Below are positions 53,002-64,000 of a stretch of 64,000 bases of DNA, in pieces; within the stretch, counting starts at the first letter, position 1; each line of letters opens with the position of its first letter. The notes under the pieces were generated by a model. That model made no database searches and had not been told where the DNA came from. It saw nothing but the letters and a program-made list of their open reading frames with translations. This stretch comes from Blakeslea trispora (Eukaryota > Mucoromycota > Mucoromycetes > Mucorales > Choanephoraceae). The translations under genes and the position numbers were made by a program. The stretch spans positions 258,001 through 322,000 of the forward strand of contig JAIWNE010000008.1 in the NCBI GenBank assembly GCA_025331445.1, read 5' to 3'.

Positions 53002-54417
53002 TATATAGAATTATAGTCAAATAAAAGTTAAAGTGCAAAGAAGTTAATTAATGCTAAATTTATAGTGCAAATAAAAAAAAAATTACGCCAAAATGACCGC
53101 AGCATAGTTTTTTTTTTTATTAATACTCGGCTTTGCTTAATTACCTTATCAAACTAAATACAAATTCCCGGTAAAACAATAATACAATGCAAGATGATGC
53201 ACAATTATTCTTTGGATGACTTTTGTACTATTTGCAGTCTCAAAAAATTCAATGGTAGGAAGCTAATTCTACTGCAAGTCCAAGTTGTGTTTATATGTTA
53301 TTTCTATCTCGGTTTCGATCAATCACTCCGTTATAATTATATCTGTATGAGCAGTTTTCCTACTAGGATGACTGGTCACCTCAATTGAAAGATGGCTGTA
53401 GCCAGATTTCATCCCCGCCTTGAATAAGGTGGAGATAGATTGTTTACTTGATTTATATCTTGGAGAGATATTAATTATGCGCGACAAGATATGCTTAATC
53501 TTGATTAGTGCTTCAATATATCAGGCATAATTGTTTCATACTTGTTCAATTGTTTCGTTGGATGTTTTTAGATCAGTTTAGATTAGGTGATAACGATAGA
53601 CAAGCACTTTGTAATTATGTCTCAAAACTATCTTTATCCAAGTAATGATTTAGTCTGTTCTTATATTGAAATCTCTAGAATTATTGCTTGTTTTGTTAGA
53701 TGCTGCTACCTTGGTATTATAAGGCCTATGCAGCCATCCTGCTATCACATGTGTCATGTCATATAGCTCTTTCAAGTATGGATGAGAAGAGAGTCAATGA
53801 ATATAAATCTGATCATGCTTTCAATGTGTTAGCTAGGCTCATTGAAGGCTTTGTATATCATATCATCGCTTTTTACCGATGCTTGTTAGATGTTTGATTT
53901 CAGGACTACCTCTGTTAATACCTGAAATGGTTTTAAATTTCCAACTTTGTAAACATTATTTGATTATTACACTTGGCTAGTTCACTGAGTTTCTCATCCT
54001 ATGACTCAAGCACACTACTATGTGAACGCTCACCATCAAATTGTTTCGCTCCAAAGTAGTCAGTGTTGAAATTGTCATTTTCAAATGACAATTCATAATA
54101 CGAGGAAAAGAGGACGACACAGCTTAAACAGTTCAGAAATGTAAATGGTATTTTATAAATAAGTAGCTTGGGAGGTGCTATTAAAACTTGGAGACACCCA
54201 AAATATCTGCCCTCTTTTAAAGCCAAGTGAGAGAGTAGCAGTCACGAGTCTGCAGTCACAAGAGCCTCTTTTTTTTGACAAGCTTGAAATGGGCGTCTCA
54301 AATTTTTTGGTGTAGCTAATGCTATTGCCGGGAGTACAAAGAAGGAAAAGGTTTTTTTTTTTTTTTTTTTAGTTTCTTCTTCTTTTATTTTATAGAAATA
54401 CATACACATAGAACAAT
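53002..54417. other. Intergenic region with unrecognised ORF relics
   Basis: About 1.4 kb. Plus-strand frames at 53194-53388 (containing DDFCTICSLKKFNGRKLILL) and 53700-53897 look somewhat coding-like but have no known family and no supporting signals. A poly-T tract at 54352-54370 precedes the RPC40 start. A TGACTCA heptamer lies at about 54002. Confidence 0.4.
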
Positions 54418-55773
54418 ATGAAGGATAGCACACTTCCAGAAAACGTCGAACTTTTACGTACCCGCGTTGTTGTTGAAAAGGACAGAGTTTTCAGTGTAAG
54501 TAGTCTAGCCAATGGTAGATCTGATCAACTGACACATCTTTGTTGTAGGCCAGTGGCAGTGATTACCCTCACCAATATCCTGGTATCGATAACTCCTTTA
54601 ACCTCGAGACATTCAAGAAGGTGACTATTTGCAAGAATTTCTTTAAGATTGTCTCTTTTTTCTTAACTATGATTATGTATAGAACTTGAAAATCAAGATT
54701 CAAAGATTATCTAAGCACAGTGTCGAATTTGACTTGATTGGCGTCGATGCCTCTGTTGCTAACGCTTTCCGTCGTATCATGATTGCTGAGGTAGATTGTG
54801 ACACTAAATGAATGAGTTTATTTAATCTAAAGCCATAATCCTTGTTTTTTTTGTGTTAGGTACCTACTATGGCTATTGAAAAAGTATATGTGATGAACAA
54901 CACTTCTATTATTCAAGACGAAGTTGTTGCTCACCGTCTGGGTTTAATCCCTATCAAGGCTGATCCTACAGAATTCGATTATATGACCGAAGAAGGTGGT
55001 CCCACTGACCTTAACACACTTGTGTTCAAGTTGAAGAAGAGATGTGAAAAGAACCCCGAAGCTGACGCTGATGAGACAGATCCCAAGAAGAAATACATCA
55101 ACAGTTATGGTAAGTGCGTACGATGTTATATTTAGTTTCATGTGTTGATCCAGCCTATATCTTCAGTTTATTCAAGTGACTTGGTTTGGGAACCTAAGGG
55201 TAACCAAGAAGAGAAGTTTGCTGATAACCCACCTAGACCAGTACATGATGATATTGTGATTGCTAAGTTAAGACCTGGACAAGAAATGGAAATGGAATTA
55301 CATTGTCAGAAGGGTGTTGGCAGAGAGCATGCCAAGTGGTCTCCTGTTGCCACAGCATCTTACCGTCTTTTACCTGAAATCACCATCTTAGAGCCTATTA
55401 CAGGTGAAGACGCTGAAGATTTTAAGCGATGCTTTGTCGATGGTGTTGTTGAAGTTGTCATGGAAAACGGCGTCAAGACCGCCAAGGTAGTTAATGCTCG
55501 TAAGGATACAGTCAGCAGAGAAGTTTTGAGACACGAAAAATTCAATGGCAAGGTTCGCTTAACCCGTGTTCGTGATCATTTCATCTGTAAGTAGTTGGTG
55601 ACACAACTTTTTGATTTACTTTTCTGATTGACATATCTCTCCCTCCAGTCAATGTTGAAACTTCCGGTATTATTCCAGCAGAACATATCTTCCTTTCTGC
55701 ACTAGATGTCTTTATGGACAAGATCAAAGACATTCAACCTCTTGTTGACCGTGTTGTCTCCAATGACGAATAG
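54418..55773 (+). CDS. RPC40: Shared RNA polymerase I/III subunit AC40 (RPC40/POLR1C)
   Basis: Alpha-like subunit shared by RNA polymerases I and III. Exons read [40 protein letters not shown] and [89 protein letters not shown] (split); and finally [20 protein letters not shown]. The [16 protein letters not shown] and [10 protein letters not shown] motifs match POLR1C/AC40 rather than Pol II Rpb3. About 345 residues. Introns of 60-80 nt. Stop TAG 55771-55773. Confidence 0.94.
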
Positions 55774-56325
55774 ATTCAAAGCAACAGTCTTACGACTAAA
55801 CTACAAAGTACCCTTTTTTTTTCAAGCAAGACATCACCAATATATATATTTTACAATGCATAATTATCTTTTTTTCTTTATTTTATTTCAATGTTCAAAA
55901 CCAGTAAAAAAACAAAAGAAACGGTTCCAAAAGTTGAACCGTAAGGAACATTCTACTTTTTGTTATAAAAGAAGAAGAAAACAGTAAACTTGTCTTTCAT
56001 GAGGAAGGAGTCCATAAGGAGTATTCGACATCAGGCACAAGAAGGAAACATTCTTTCATCATTCAGAAGGCATTTAGTTGGGAGAAGCTAAAAAGAGAGA
56101 AGAAGCCATTGATCCATTGTTTGTGGCATCGCATCATATCATACTCGGTCAAATAGACAATTGCTCTACGTATTACCTACAAAAGCAGCACTTCTTGGAC
56201 TCTGTACATCATGCCTTCATCTAAGCAATGAGTACAAATAGAAGGAAAAAAGTAATATACATAAACATAAAAGGTACTTTTATTATTGCCATTTTATCAT
56301 AACAAAAGATAATAATAGAACAATT
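55774..56325. other. Convergent spacer between RPC40 and DAHP synthase
   Basis: About 550 bases of 3' flanks for both genes. A+T-rich with (TA)n at 55840-55850. No gene seen. Confidence 0.45.
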
Positions 56326-57567
<1,242 letters not shown>

Positions 57568-57772
57568 CTTTGTGTTTGGGTGAAATAAAGATGAAGGAAG
57601 GGAAAGAAAGAAAGAAAAAAGAAAACAAGCAAACTGTGATGCTTTTCTTTTATATATTTTTACGATGCTAACCCGATTGCTTCAAATTGTTTGTTTATGA
57701 ACTGTTTATTCTCCCTCTCTCTCCCCCATACAAATAACCGCGCTTAACAACTTTTTTTTTGTCTTACTATAA

Positions 57773-58569
57773 ATGATTCCTACGCCTGATTTATCTCATA
57801 TTAAGCGACAAGACTTTGATCGTGTTTATGAGCCTGCAGGTAATAAACCCAGAAATAAATAACAAACAAACAAAACTCAACTGTTTCTGCAGAGGACACT
57901 TTTCTATTACTTGATGCGCTTGAAGAAGATGAGCAACTGATTCAGTCACTTAAGCCACGTATTTGTTTAGAGATCGGGTAAAGAGAAAAAAAAAAGCACC
58001 AAATAGACCCCTAACCCATTCAGTTTAGATCAGGATCAGGATGTGTGACGACATTGCTAGCTAAAGTGGTGGGTGAATCGAATGCAAGTAAGTGACATGT
58101 TTCCTTCTCATGAGCAGCATATTGACTTTAAATAGTCTTTTTTACGACAGATATCAATGAATTTGCTTGTCAGACAACCAAGCAGACAGGAGCACAAAAC
58201 TCAGTTAAATCGATAGAGCCTATCTGTACTTCACTTGTGAGTAGTATTTTGCCTCGTCTACAAAACCAAATCGACATCTTATGCTTCAATCCTCCTTATG
58301 TTGTTACTACACATGAAGAGGTTGGAAGCAGAGGCATTGAGGCAGCTTGGGCTGGTGGTATTGATGGGAGAGAAGTCATTGATGAACTATTGCCTCAGGT
58401 CAAACACATCTTATCCCCTCAGGGCATATTCTATCTACTGTTAATTAATGAAAATAAGCCTGATGAAGTGGTTGACATCATGAAGACAAAGTACCACATG
58501 AAAGCAGACATTGTATTACAACGTCGAGCTGGCAGAGAAAAGCAATTTATTGTCAAGATACAGCATTAA
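57773..58569 (+). CDS. MTQ2: eRF1 glutamine N5-methyltransferase Mtq2 (HemK2/N6AMT1)
   Basis: SAM-dependent enzyme that methylates the GGQ glutamine of release factor eRF1. It starts MIPTPDLSHIKRQDFDRVYE and then EDTFLLLDALEEDEQLI, the family VYEPAEDTFLLLDAL opening (interrupted by an intron after EPA). The SAM motif CLEIG-SGSGCVTTLLAKVV follows, then ILCFNPPYVVTTHEEVGSRG with the catalytic NPPY, and AAWAGGIDGREVIDELLPQV. It ends KQFIVKIQH. Four short introns. About 215 residues. Its stop shares the TTAA at 58566-58569 with the convergent gene. Confidence 0.93.
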
Positions 58570-59126
58570 GCACTTCCCGGTTTGATGAGTAGCTGTGCAT
58601 TCTTTGCAACAGCTGTATATAGGTATCTACAATCGAAATTAAAGTCTCTTCCTTTTATTGTAAAGGTGGTTTCTTACCTTATCCAATCTGTCATGCGAAT
58701 TTGAATGTCTTTAAAAAAGCCTGATTTCTGAGGATTTCTAGCATTCACAACACCTCTTGTTCTATACCATTTCCAAGCAGTACCACCTAAACTCCAGATA
58801 AAGCCTTGTACAAAAGGCATTATAATCTGATCTTTGATGACTGCTGACCATAATATCATCCAAGTAGAAGCACCTTGCTCTTTCAAATGAGATACGCTTT
58901 TCTCAAACTGTTTCTCGAATCGCATATCAGGTACAGTAGGTGGTTTTGGTGTTCTTCCGGTTATTGAAAAGTCATCGTCCAAGTCTGCATCGTCTATATC
59001 AAATTCCAAATTATCGATGTCAGGTCTTAGCATTTCTGTCTGTCGTCTCTGAAGATCAGCGAGACGTGCAAGCTCATCGCTGTCATAGTCGCTTGAAGAA
59101 AACAACACGTTTTCTGCTTCTGTCAT
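58566..59126 (-). CDS. Small acidic single-helix membrane protein, possibly Mim2-like
   Basis: About 170 residues from MTEAENVLFSSSDYDSDEL (ATG 59126). The N-terminal half is acidic (DNLEFDIDDADLDDDFS). A hydrophobic segment, WMILWSAVIKDQIIMPFVQG then FIWSLGGTAWKWYRTRG, follows. One intron near 58670 leads to a short last exon YLYTAVAKNAQLLIKPGSA. The layout (acidic Ser-rich N-terminus, one helix with P-F-x-x-G then a basic-aromatic end) recalls the mitochondrial outer-membrane import protein Mim2, but this is a weak resemblance. The stop overlaps that of MTQ2. Confidence 0.55.
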
Positions 59127-59621
59127 TGTTTGTTTTATCACTATTTATACAAAAAAAAAAAAAGAATTTTGCAAGACTTATTCCTGCTTTCAAGTTGGTT
59201 AGAATACAATAAGATGATTGGCCAGAAATGCTTAAACTATCATAGTCTGATTCTGGCTCTTTTTTTTTTACACAATTATCTTTTTTTTTTTTTTACATAA
59301 GCAAGCATTAAAGACTAAAAGATAGATCAAAGAAGATGAGGTAACAAATATGACATAGCAACTGATTGTTTCGAAACAAGTATTTCTGTCATCTTCAAAA
59401 TGTTTGTTATCCCAGAAATAAAAAAAAGGGGGAGAGAGGTAACAGTATACAAACATTCAATTTTTTTTTTATCATCGATCAAACAATAAGTAGGGTTTGT
59501 TTTATTGTGTAAGGTCTAGACTGAACAAGAAGAAAGAGAGAGAAAGAAAAAAAAAGAAGGAAATGAAGTGAAACATGGGAATACCATACTTTTGTTATAT
59601 ACAGTCTTTGCTTCTTTTTTT
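59127..59621. other. Spacer upstream of small membrane protein, downstream of HIS4
   Basis: About 495 bases with several poly-A/T runs (59150-59163, 59262-59294, 59460-59470). No gene recognised; holds the HIS4 3' flank. Confidence 0.45.
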
Positions 59622-62232
59622 TTACTTTCGGATATCAGCAACACGCACAGCAACAGCATTACGGTGAGCTTCAAGACCTTCGATTTCAGCCAAACGCATT
59701 ACAGTGTCAGCCAAACGATCCATACCCTCGGCAGTTACTTCTTGAGAAGTAATGTGCTTGACAAAGCCATTGGTGTTCACACCAGAATACATACGAGAGT
59801 AACCGTAGGTAGGTAAAGTGTGGTTTGTGCCAGAAGCATAATCACCGAAACTTTCAGGTGAATATTGACCAACAAACACACTACCTGCATTGTCAACCAT
59901 AGGTAAGACGGAAGCTGCATTGTCAAGGTGTAAAATGAGATGTTCAGGAGCGTATTCGTTGGAGAATTGCATGGCTTCTTCTAGAGTCTTCATACTCAAG
60001 CTGTAGGAGTGAGGAATACTCTTGCGGACAATGTCACAACGAGGTAGAGCAAGGGCTTGCTTGTGAACTTCATCTTCAATACTACGAAGATGTTCTTCTG
60101 TAAGATCAACGGCTAGCAAGACAACTTGAGAGTCAGGACCATGTTCGGCTTGTGATAAGAGATCGGCAGCAACATAGACAGGGTTGCTTGTCTTGTCAGC
60201 AATAACAAGTACTTCAGAAGGACCTGCAGGCATATCAATAGAAACCAGGCAGGAGGTATCATTCTGAGCAACCATCTTGGCAGCTGTCACATATTGGTTA
60301 CCGGGACCAAAGATCTTGTCTACTTTGGGAACAGTCTCAGTACCATAGGCCATAGCAGCAACAGCCTGAGCACCACCAGCCTTCACGACGTGAGATGCAC
60401 CGACCTTGTGAGCAACATACAACACTTCAGGTACCACTGAGCCATCTGAGCGGGGTGGTGTAGCAACCACAATTTCTTTACAACCAGCTACCTTGGCAGG
60501 AATACCCAACATCAGTGTTGTAGAGGGCAAGACAGCAGAACCACCAGGGACATACAGACCTACACGCTCAATAGGACGACTGAATCTTGAGCAGACAACA
60601 CCTGGCATGGTTTCGACCACAAGCATGTCTTTGTCAAGTTGGGCATCGTGGAATTTATAGATGTTGTCATAAGCTTGATCAATAGCAGCTTTAGTGATAG
60701 GATCCAATTCCATCATAGCAGGATCAAAAGGTGCTTTGATGGTAACATCTTCAAGTTCAACGCAGTCGAATTGACGAGTGAAGTTCTTGATAGCCTTATC
60801 ACCATTAGTACGAACTTCCTTCATAATAGGCTTCACACGGTTAATGATTTCAGAGGAATCAATGATAGGACGCAACAAAAGTTCGGCACGCTTCTCAGCT
60901 GAAATGCTTTCCAAATCAAACTTCATCATTTCAATACGTCCTTCATTGATGGCTGTTTCATTGACAGGTGCAGAGGGTGCAACAGGTGCAGCAGCATCTT
61001 CCTTTTGCTCCCACTTGGGTTTGGCATTGCCAGGACGGCGTGTCACTTTGCGGGCCTTCTTGTTCAAGTTCTTTTCAATGTCAGTCAAAGAAACACCAGC
61101 GCTAACACACTTTGTCAAGGCAAAATAAATCAAGTCAGCAGCTTCCCAGGCAACTTCCTCCTTGTCGGTAGCATCGCACAATTCTTCTGCTTCTTCCATG
61201 ATCTTGGCACGCAAAAGTTTGGCATCACCAAACAAACGAGCAGTGTAAGATCCAGCAGGAGCATTCTTCTTGCGGTCCTTCAAGGTCTTTTCTAAAGCGG
61301 TAATACCACTATCGGCGCCAAAACAAGTACGAGTGTTCAAGTGACAGAAACCTAATAATTGCTTTTTTCTTTAGTAAAAGAAATCTTCTTTCTTCACATA
61401 TTTCAACTTTACCTGCACCATGTTGCTCAACAACAAAACGCAAAGCATCTCCATCACAATCATAATCTACGTGCTTTAAAGTCTGAGTGGCGCCAGAAGT
61501 AAGACCCTTATGCCAAAGACCACGACCACGGCTTTGATAGACGCCTTGACCCAAGCGAATGGATTCAGCAACACTTTGCTTGCTAGAGTAGACCAAACCC
61601 AATGCTTTGTTGAATTCATCAACAACCATGGTGGTATAAAGACCATCGGCTCTGTCTGTCTTGGCAGTAGCCAAAAAGGCTTCAGCAATGTTGATCTTGG
61701 AAGCATCATCGACAGCAGTTGTCAAACGAGAAGCAGGAACAAGAACATCAATGTGTTCAGCACCAAATGAAGCAATAGTTTCAACAGAGACATCGTCTAA
61801 TTCGATGACAACATTGCGTTCGCCTCCGTGGCCCAAGAGGCATTTCTTGGTAGATTGAGCAAAAGTACGGATAGCATCCAAATCGTTTGTGCTCTTAATG
61901 ATGAAGGTAGAGACTGGAAGGTTTTCAAGTGAGTTGACAGAGTCAGTTGCAATGGCGATACGGTCTTCAGTCACAATGCTAGCCAATTCATCTTTGGCTT
62001 CAAGATAGACATCTAAGCTAAAAATAACCTTGAGTACGCCGACGTCCCAAAGTTGGACGGCTTCTTCCAAGGAATTGGCAAAGGCCCAGTATAAAGTAGA
62101 GCCGGTTTGGTTGACAAGAGACTTGATTTGATCAACACCACCGTTTTTGAGAATAACGGAGCTGAAAAATGAGACAGAAGAATAGAGTGAAGCTTGAGAA
62201 GCCTCTGCCAAATCAAGTGAAGGCACAAACAT
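59622..62232 (-). CDS. HIS4: Trifunctional histidine biosynthesis protein His4
   Basis: Carries steps 2, 3 and 10 of histidine synthesis. It starts MFVPSLDLAEASQASLYSSV. The fungal N-terminal region leads into the phosphoribosyl-AMP cyclohydrolase segment HVDYDCDGDALRFVVEQHGA, which an intron (61412-61352) separates from G-FCHLNTRTCFG, with the metal-binding Asp/Cys/His set. Next is phosphoribosyl-ATP pyrophosphohydrolase (LLRAKIMEEAEELCDATDKE, VAWEAADLIYFALT). The histidinol dehydrogenase half has GLYVPGGSAVLPSTTLMLGI, FGPGNQYVTAAKMVAQND, SIDMPAGPSEVLVIAD, SQAEHGPDSQVVL and NHTLPTYGYSRMYSGV. About 850 residues, full length. Likely a GCN4-like target; the upstream region has an imperfect TGAGTC site. 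Confidence 0.96.
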
Positions 62233-64000
62233 TTCTTTTTTTTAATAGAGACGGAAAAGAAAGAGGGAACTTGATGTAAAAAAAAAGAAGAGGGGCAAAT
62301 AAAAAGCTTAAGTGCAGTCACAGCAATGTGTCATTTTTTATCTGTTTGTGCGGGGTTTTCATTGTGTTTTTTGCCAGTAAATACGTAATTGATTGGCTAG
62401 TCAAGCAAGATTTGTCAGCCGAGTTTTTTTCTGTTGATCGATGTTAATAACAAGTTGTTTTGCGCTTAATCAAGATATTTACTGGAGAGCTAAATCTAAA
62501 AATACGAATAGAAATAAAAATAAAAACCAAGATTTTAGCTGATTCACACTTTTATAGGAATAAAGGTTGTTTTTAAAAAAAAAAACTACAATCTGATAAT
62601 TGACACCTATTATTTGACGTCTGTCATTGGTTCTGAGTCTAACCTATTTTAGGCAATCCGATCTGGGGCACATCTTTTGATGATAGCTAAGGTCCCGTAT
62701 TTTCGCCGCTGCAAAAAGTAAAATGAAAAGCTCATCAAGTGCACATTGACTAAGGTTGTCTGACACTACACTGATAAACAGTCATTTCATCCATCCTGAT
62801 TCTTTCTTTGTCAGTGTTCGTTGTCAATCTCGCTTATGGTTACAGCTAAAAATTAGAAGAACTTTCTTAATCATCTGTAGCGAAAATCTTTTCGTCAAAA
62901 GACTCTGCAATTCTCAGATACGACCTGTCGATGAATATATAATTGAAAGCCAGACTTTGATTTGAGCTTTCTGTTTGAGAAAGTAAAGAAATTGAATCAA
63001 ATTCCTTCAGGATAAATTAATTGTTCTAGGAGTCAATCAAACAGGGTCTAAAAGTAAATATGTAACAAGGAAACGAGCTCAGAGGCTTGTTGCGACTAAG
63101 TATTTACTAGGTGCAGAAAAGTACAATGTCTACTAAAGAGAAATTCATGTTGTTGCTGAAATCATGATGACTTTTAATATAAAATCCTTAATTCTTTTGC
63201 AGCATTTGAATCCTTTGTATTACACAATAACAATTGGGCGCCTTTTGAAAAGTACTTGCAGAATACATACGACCAAAAGAAGCGTTTGCGTCCTTCAAAC
63301 GATTGTCGGATTAGGTTTTTTTGCATAAACATATCAGCATAAATCAAGATTGATACAAATTTAAGCTAGGAAATTCCAAAAGAAAAGCATGCGAAATCAA
63401 TGATTTTGTAAAAGGCTGAATAATAGAGTTGAAATGGTATAAAAAAGAAGTTCGTTTTTATCAAACCTGTTTGTTTTCTGCCGTCAAATGCTTCAAGGAG
63501 CGATAAAGGAAGCTGCTATAATATGTCAGGTCAACTAAATGATATAAGGATTTACTTGTCATACTAGCGAATAAAAGCTAGTCAATTGAGACTTGCAAGT
63601 ATCTGCTTATTTATTCAGCCTTCCATTGTCATCTCTTCAGCTCTTCATTGCTTTTTGATTGATTTTGAAACCAAAGTGAGAACAAGGCATTTAAAAAGAT
63701 GCTTTGTTTTTCTGATAGAATTGTACTAGGGTTATGGAAAAGTTTTGTACTCTCCACAAAACAACATGTTAATCGCAGGCTCCCACAGTTGCTTGAAGGA
63801 TTGAACGATCAACCTCCAACCCTTTGTTTCCAAAAGACAGTCGAATGGCTCTAGTGAGAAGCTCAAGAGTAGAGTGATCGATGTAGTTGTTTTTCGTTTC
63901 AAGGATTTGCAATATCTTTGTATTTTATTGATCAATCAGATATACCTTAGTGACTCAATGTTCAAGCATTCATCTCATACGTATAGTCATGGCTACTGCA
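62233..64000. other. Terminal intergenic region, no intact gene
   Basis: About 1.77 kb. The HIS4-proximal part is promoter; an imperfect Gcn4-type site 'ctgagtct' lies near 62634 and TGATTCA near 62540. The rest has short coding-like relics, e.g. a plus frame at 62756-62965 and, on the minus strand near 63770-63900, YIDHSTLELLTRAIRLSFGN. No family recognised. A TGACTCA lies near 63951. Confidence 0.4.

Overview
This window reads as nuclear DNA of a filamentous fungus, most likely an early-diverging one (Mucoromycota, Mucorales-like). The DNA is AT-rich with many poly-A and poly-T runs. Genes carry many short introns (about 45-80 nt, GTAAG/GTATG donors). The gene set includes lineages kept in Mucoromycota but absent from yeast: a CSL (RBP-J/Su(H)) factor, a Frizzled-type receptor with its cysteine-rich domain, BLOC1S1, and a CENP-T homologue. 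This placement is inferred from gene content and style; no rRNA or other marker was available.

Layout. 0-14 kb is a dense gene block: UTP3/SAS10 (-), CSL factor (-), BLOC1S1 (-), LTO1 (+), an NPC2-like ML lipid-transfer protein (-), RPL19 (-), the SNARE Bos1 (-), a small ORF (+), CENP-T (-), a LETM1-like mitochondrial protein (-) and RPS9 (+). 14.1-21.0 kb is a gene desert with decayed mobile-element-like coding relics. 21.0-28.8 kb holds a Frizzled-like receptor (-), a protein O-mannosyltransferase (-) and the mitochondrial phosphate carrier (-). 28.8-32.2 kb holds a short inverted-repeat element and a GT61-type glycosyltransferase (-). 32.2-37.9 kb holds an HSF-type factor (-), an alkaline ceramidase (-), a GCN4/CPC1-like bZIP gene with uORFs and a perfect Gcn4-type site upstream (+), and a TLDc protein (+). 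39.1-43.5 kb holds glycogen synthase (+) and a CobW/ZNG1 zinc-metallochaperone GTPase (+). 43.5-45.9 kb is a second relic-rich desert with a clear non-autonomous inverted-repeat element. 45.9-62.2 kb is dense again: a membrane-anchored SRPBCC protein (+), NSUN-family RNA methyltransferase (-), GNAT acetyltransferase (+), RQC2/NEMF (-), RPC40 (+), DAHP synthase (-), MTQ2 (+), a small one-helix membrane protein (-) and HIS4 (-). 62.2-64 kb shows no intact gene.

How the genes relate. This is not an operon-like or pathogenicity cluster; most genes are housekeeping. Two themes recur. One is ribosome and translation: UTP3, RPL19, RPS9, RPC40, LTO1 (ABCE1/Rli1 maturation), MTQ2 (eRF1 methylation), RQC2 and NSUN. 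The other is amino-acid starvation: the GCN4-like bZIP lies 20-27 kb from two of its classical target pathways, DAHP synthase and HIS4. The least ordinary content is the Frizzled-like receptor, the CSL gene with an in-frame stop inside a conserved domain, the uORF-bearing bZIP leader, the CENP-T homologue, two convergent gene pairs whose stop codons share one TTAA palindrome, and two hairpin-like transposable elements.

Limits. Intron boundaries were read by eye from GT-AG signals and conserved protein frames. Gene ends are firm where given by a stop codon; a few starts (CSL, the 73-aa ORF) are uncertain.
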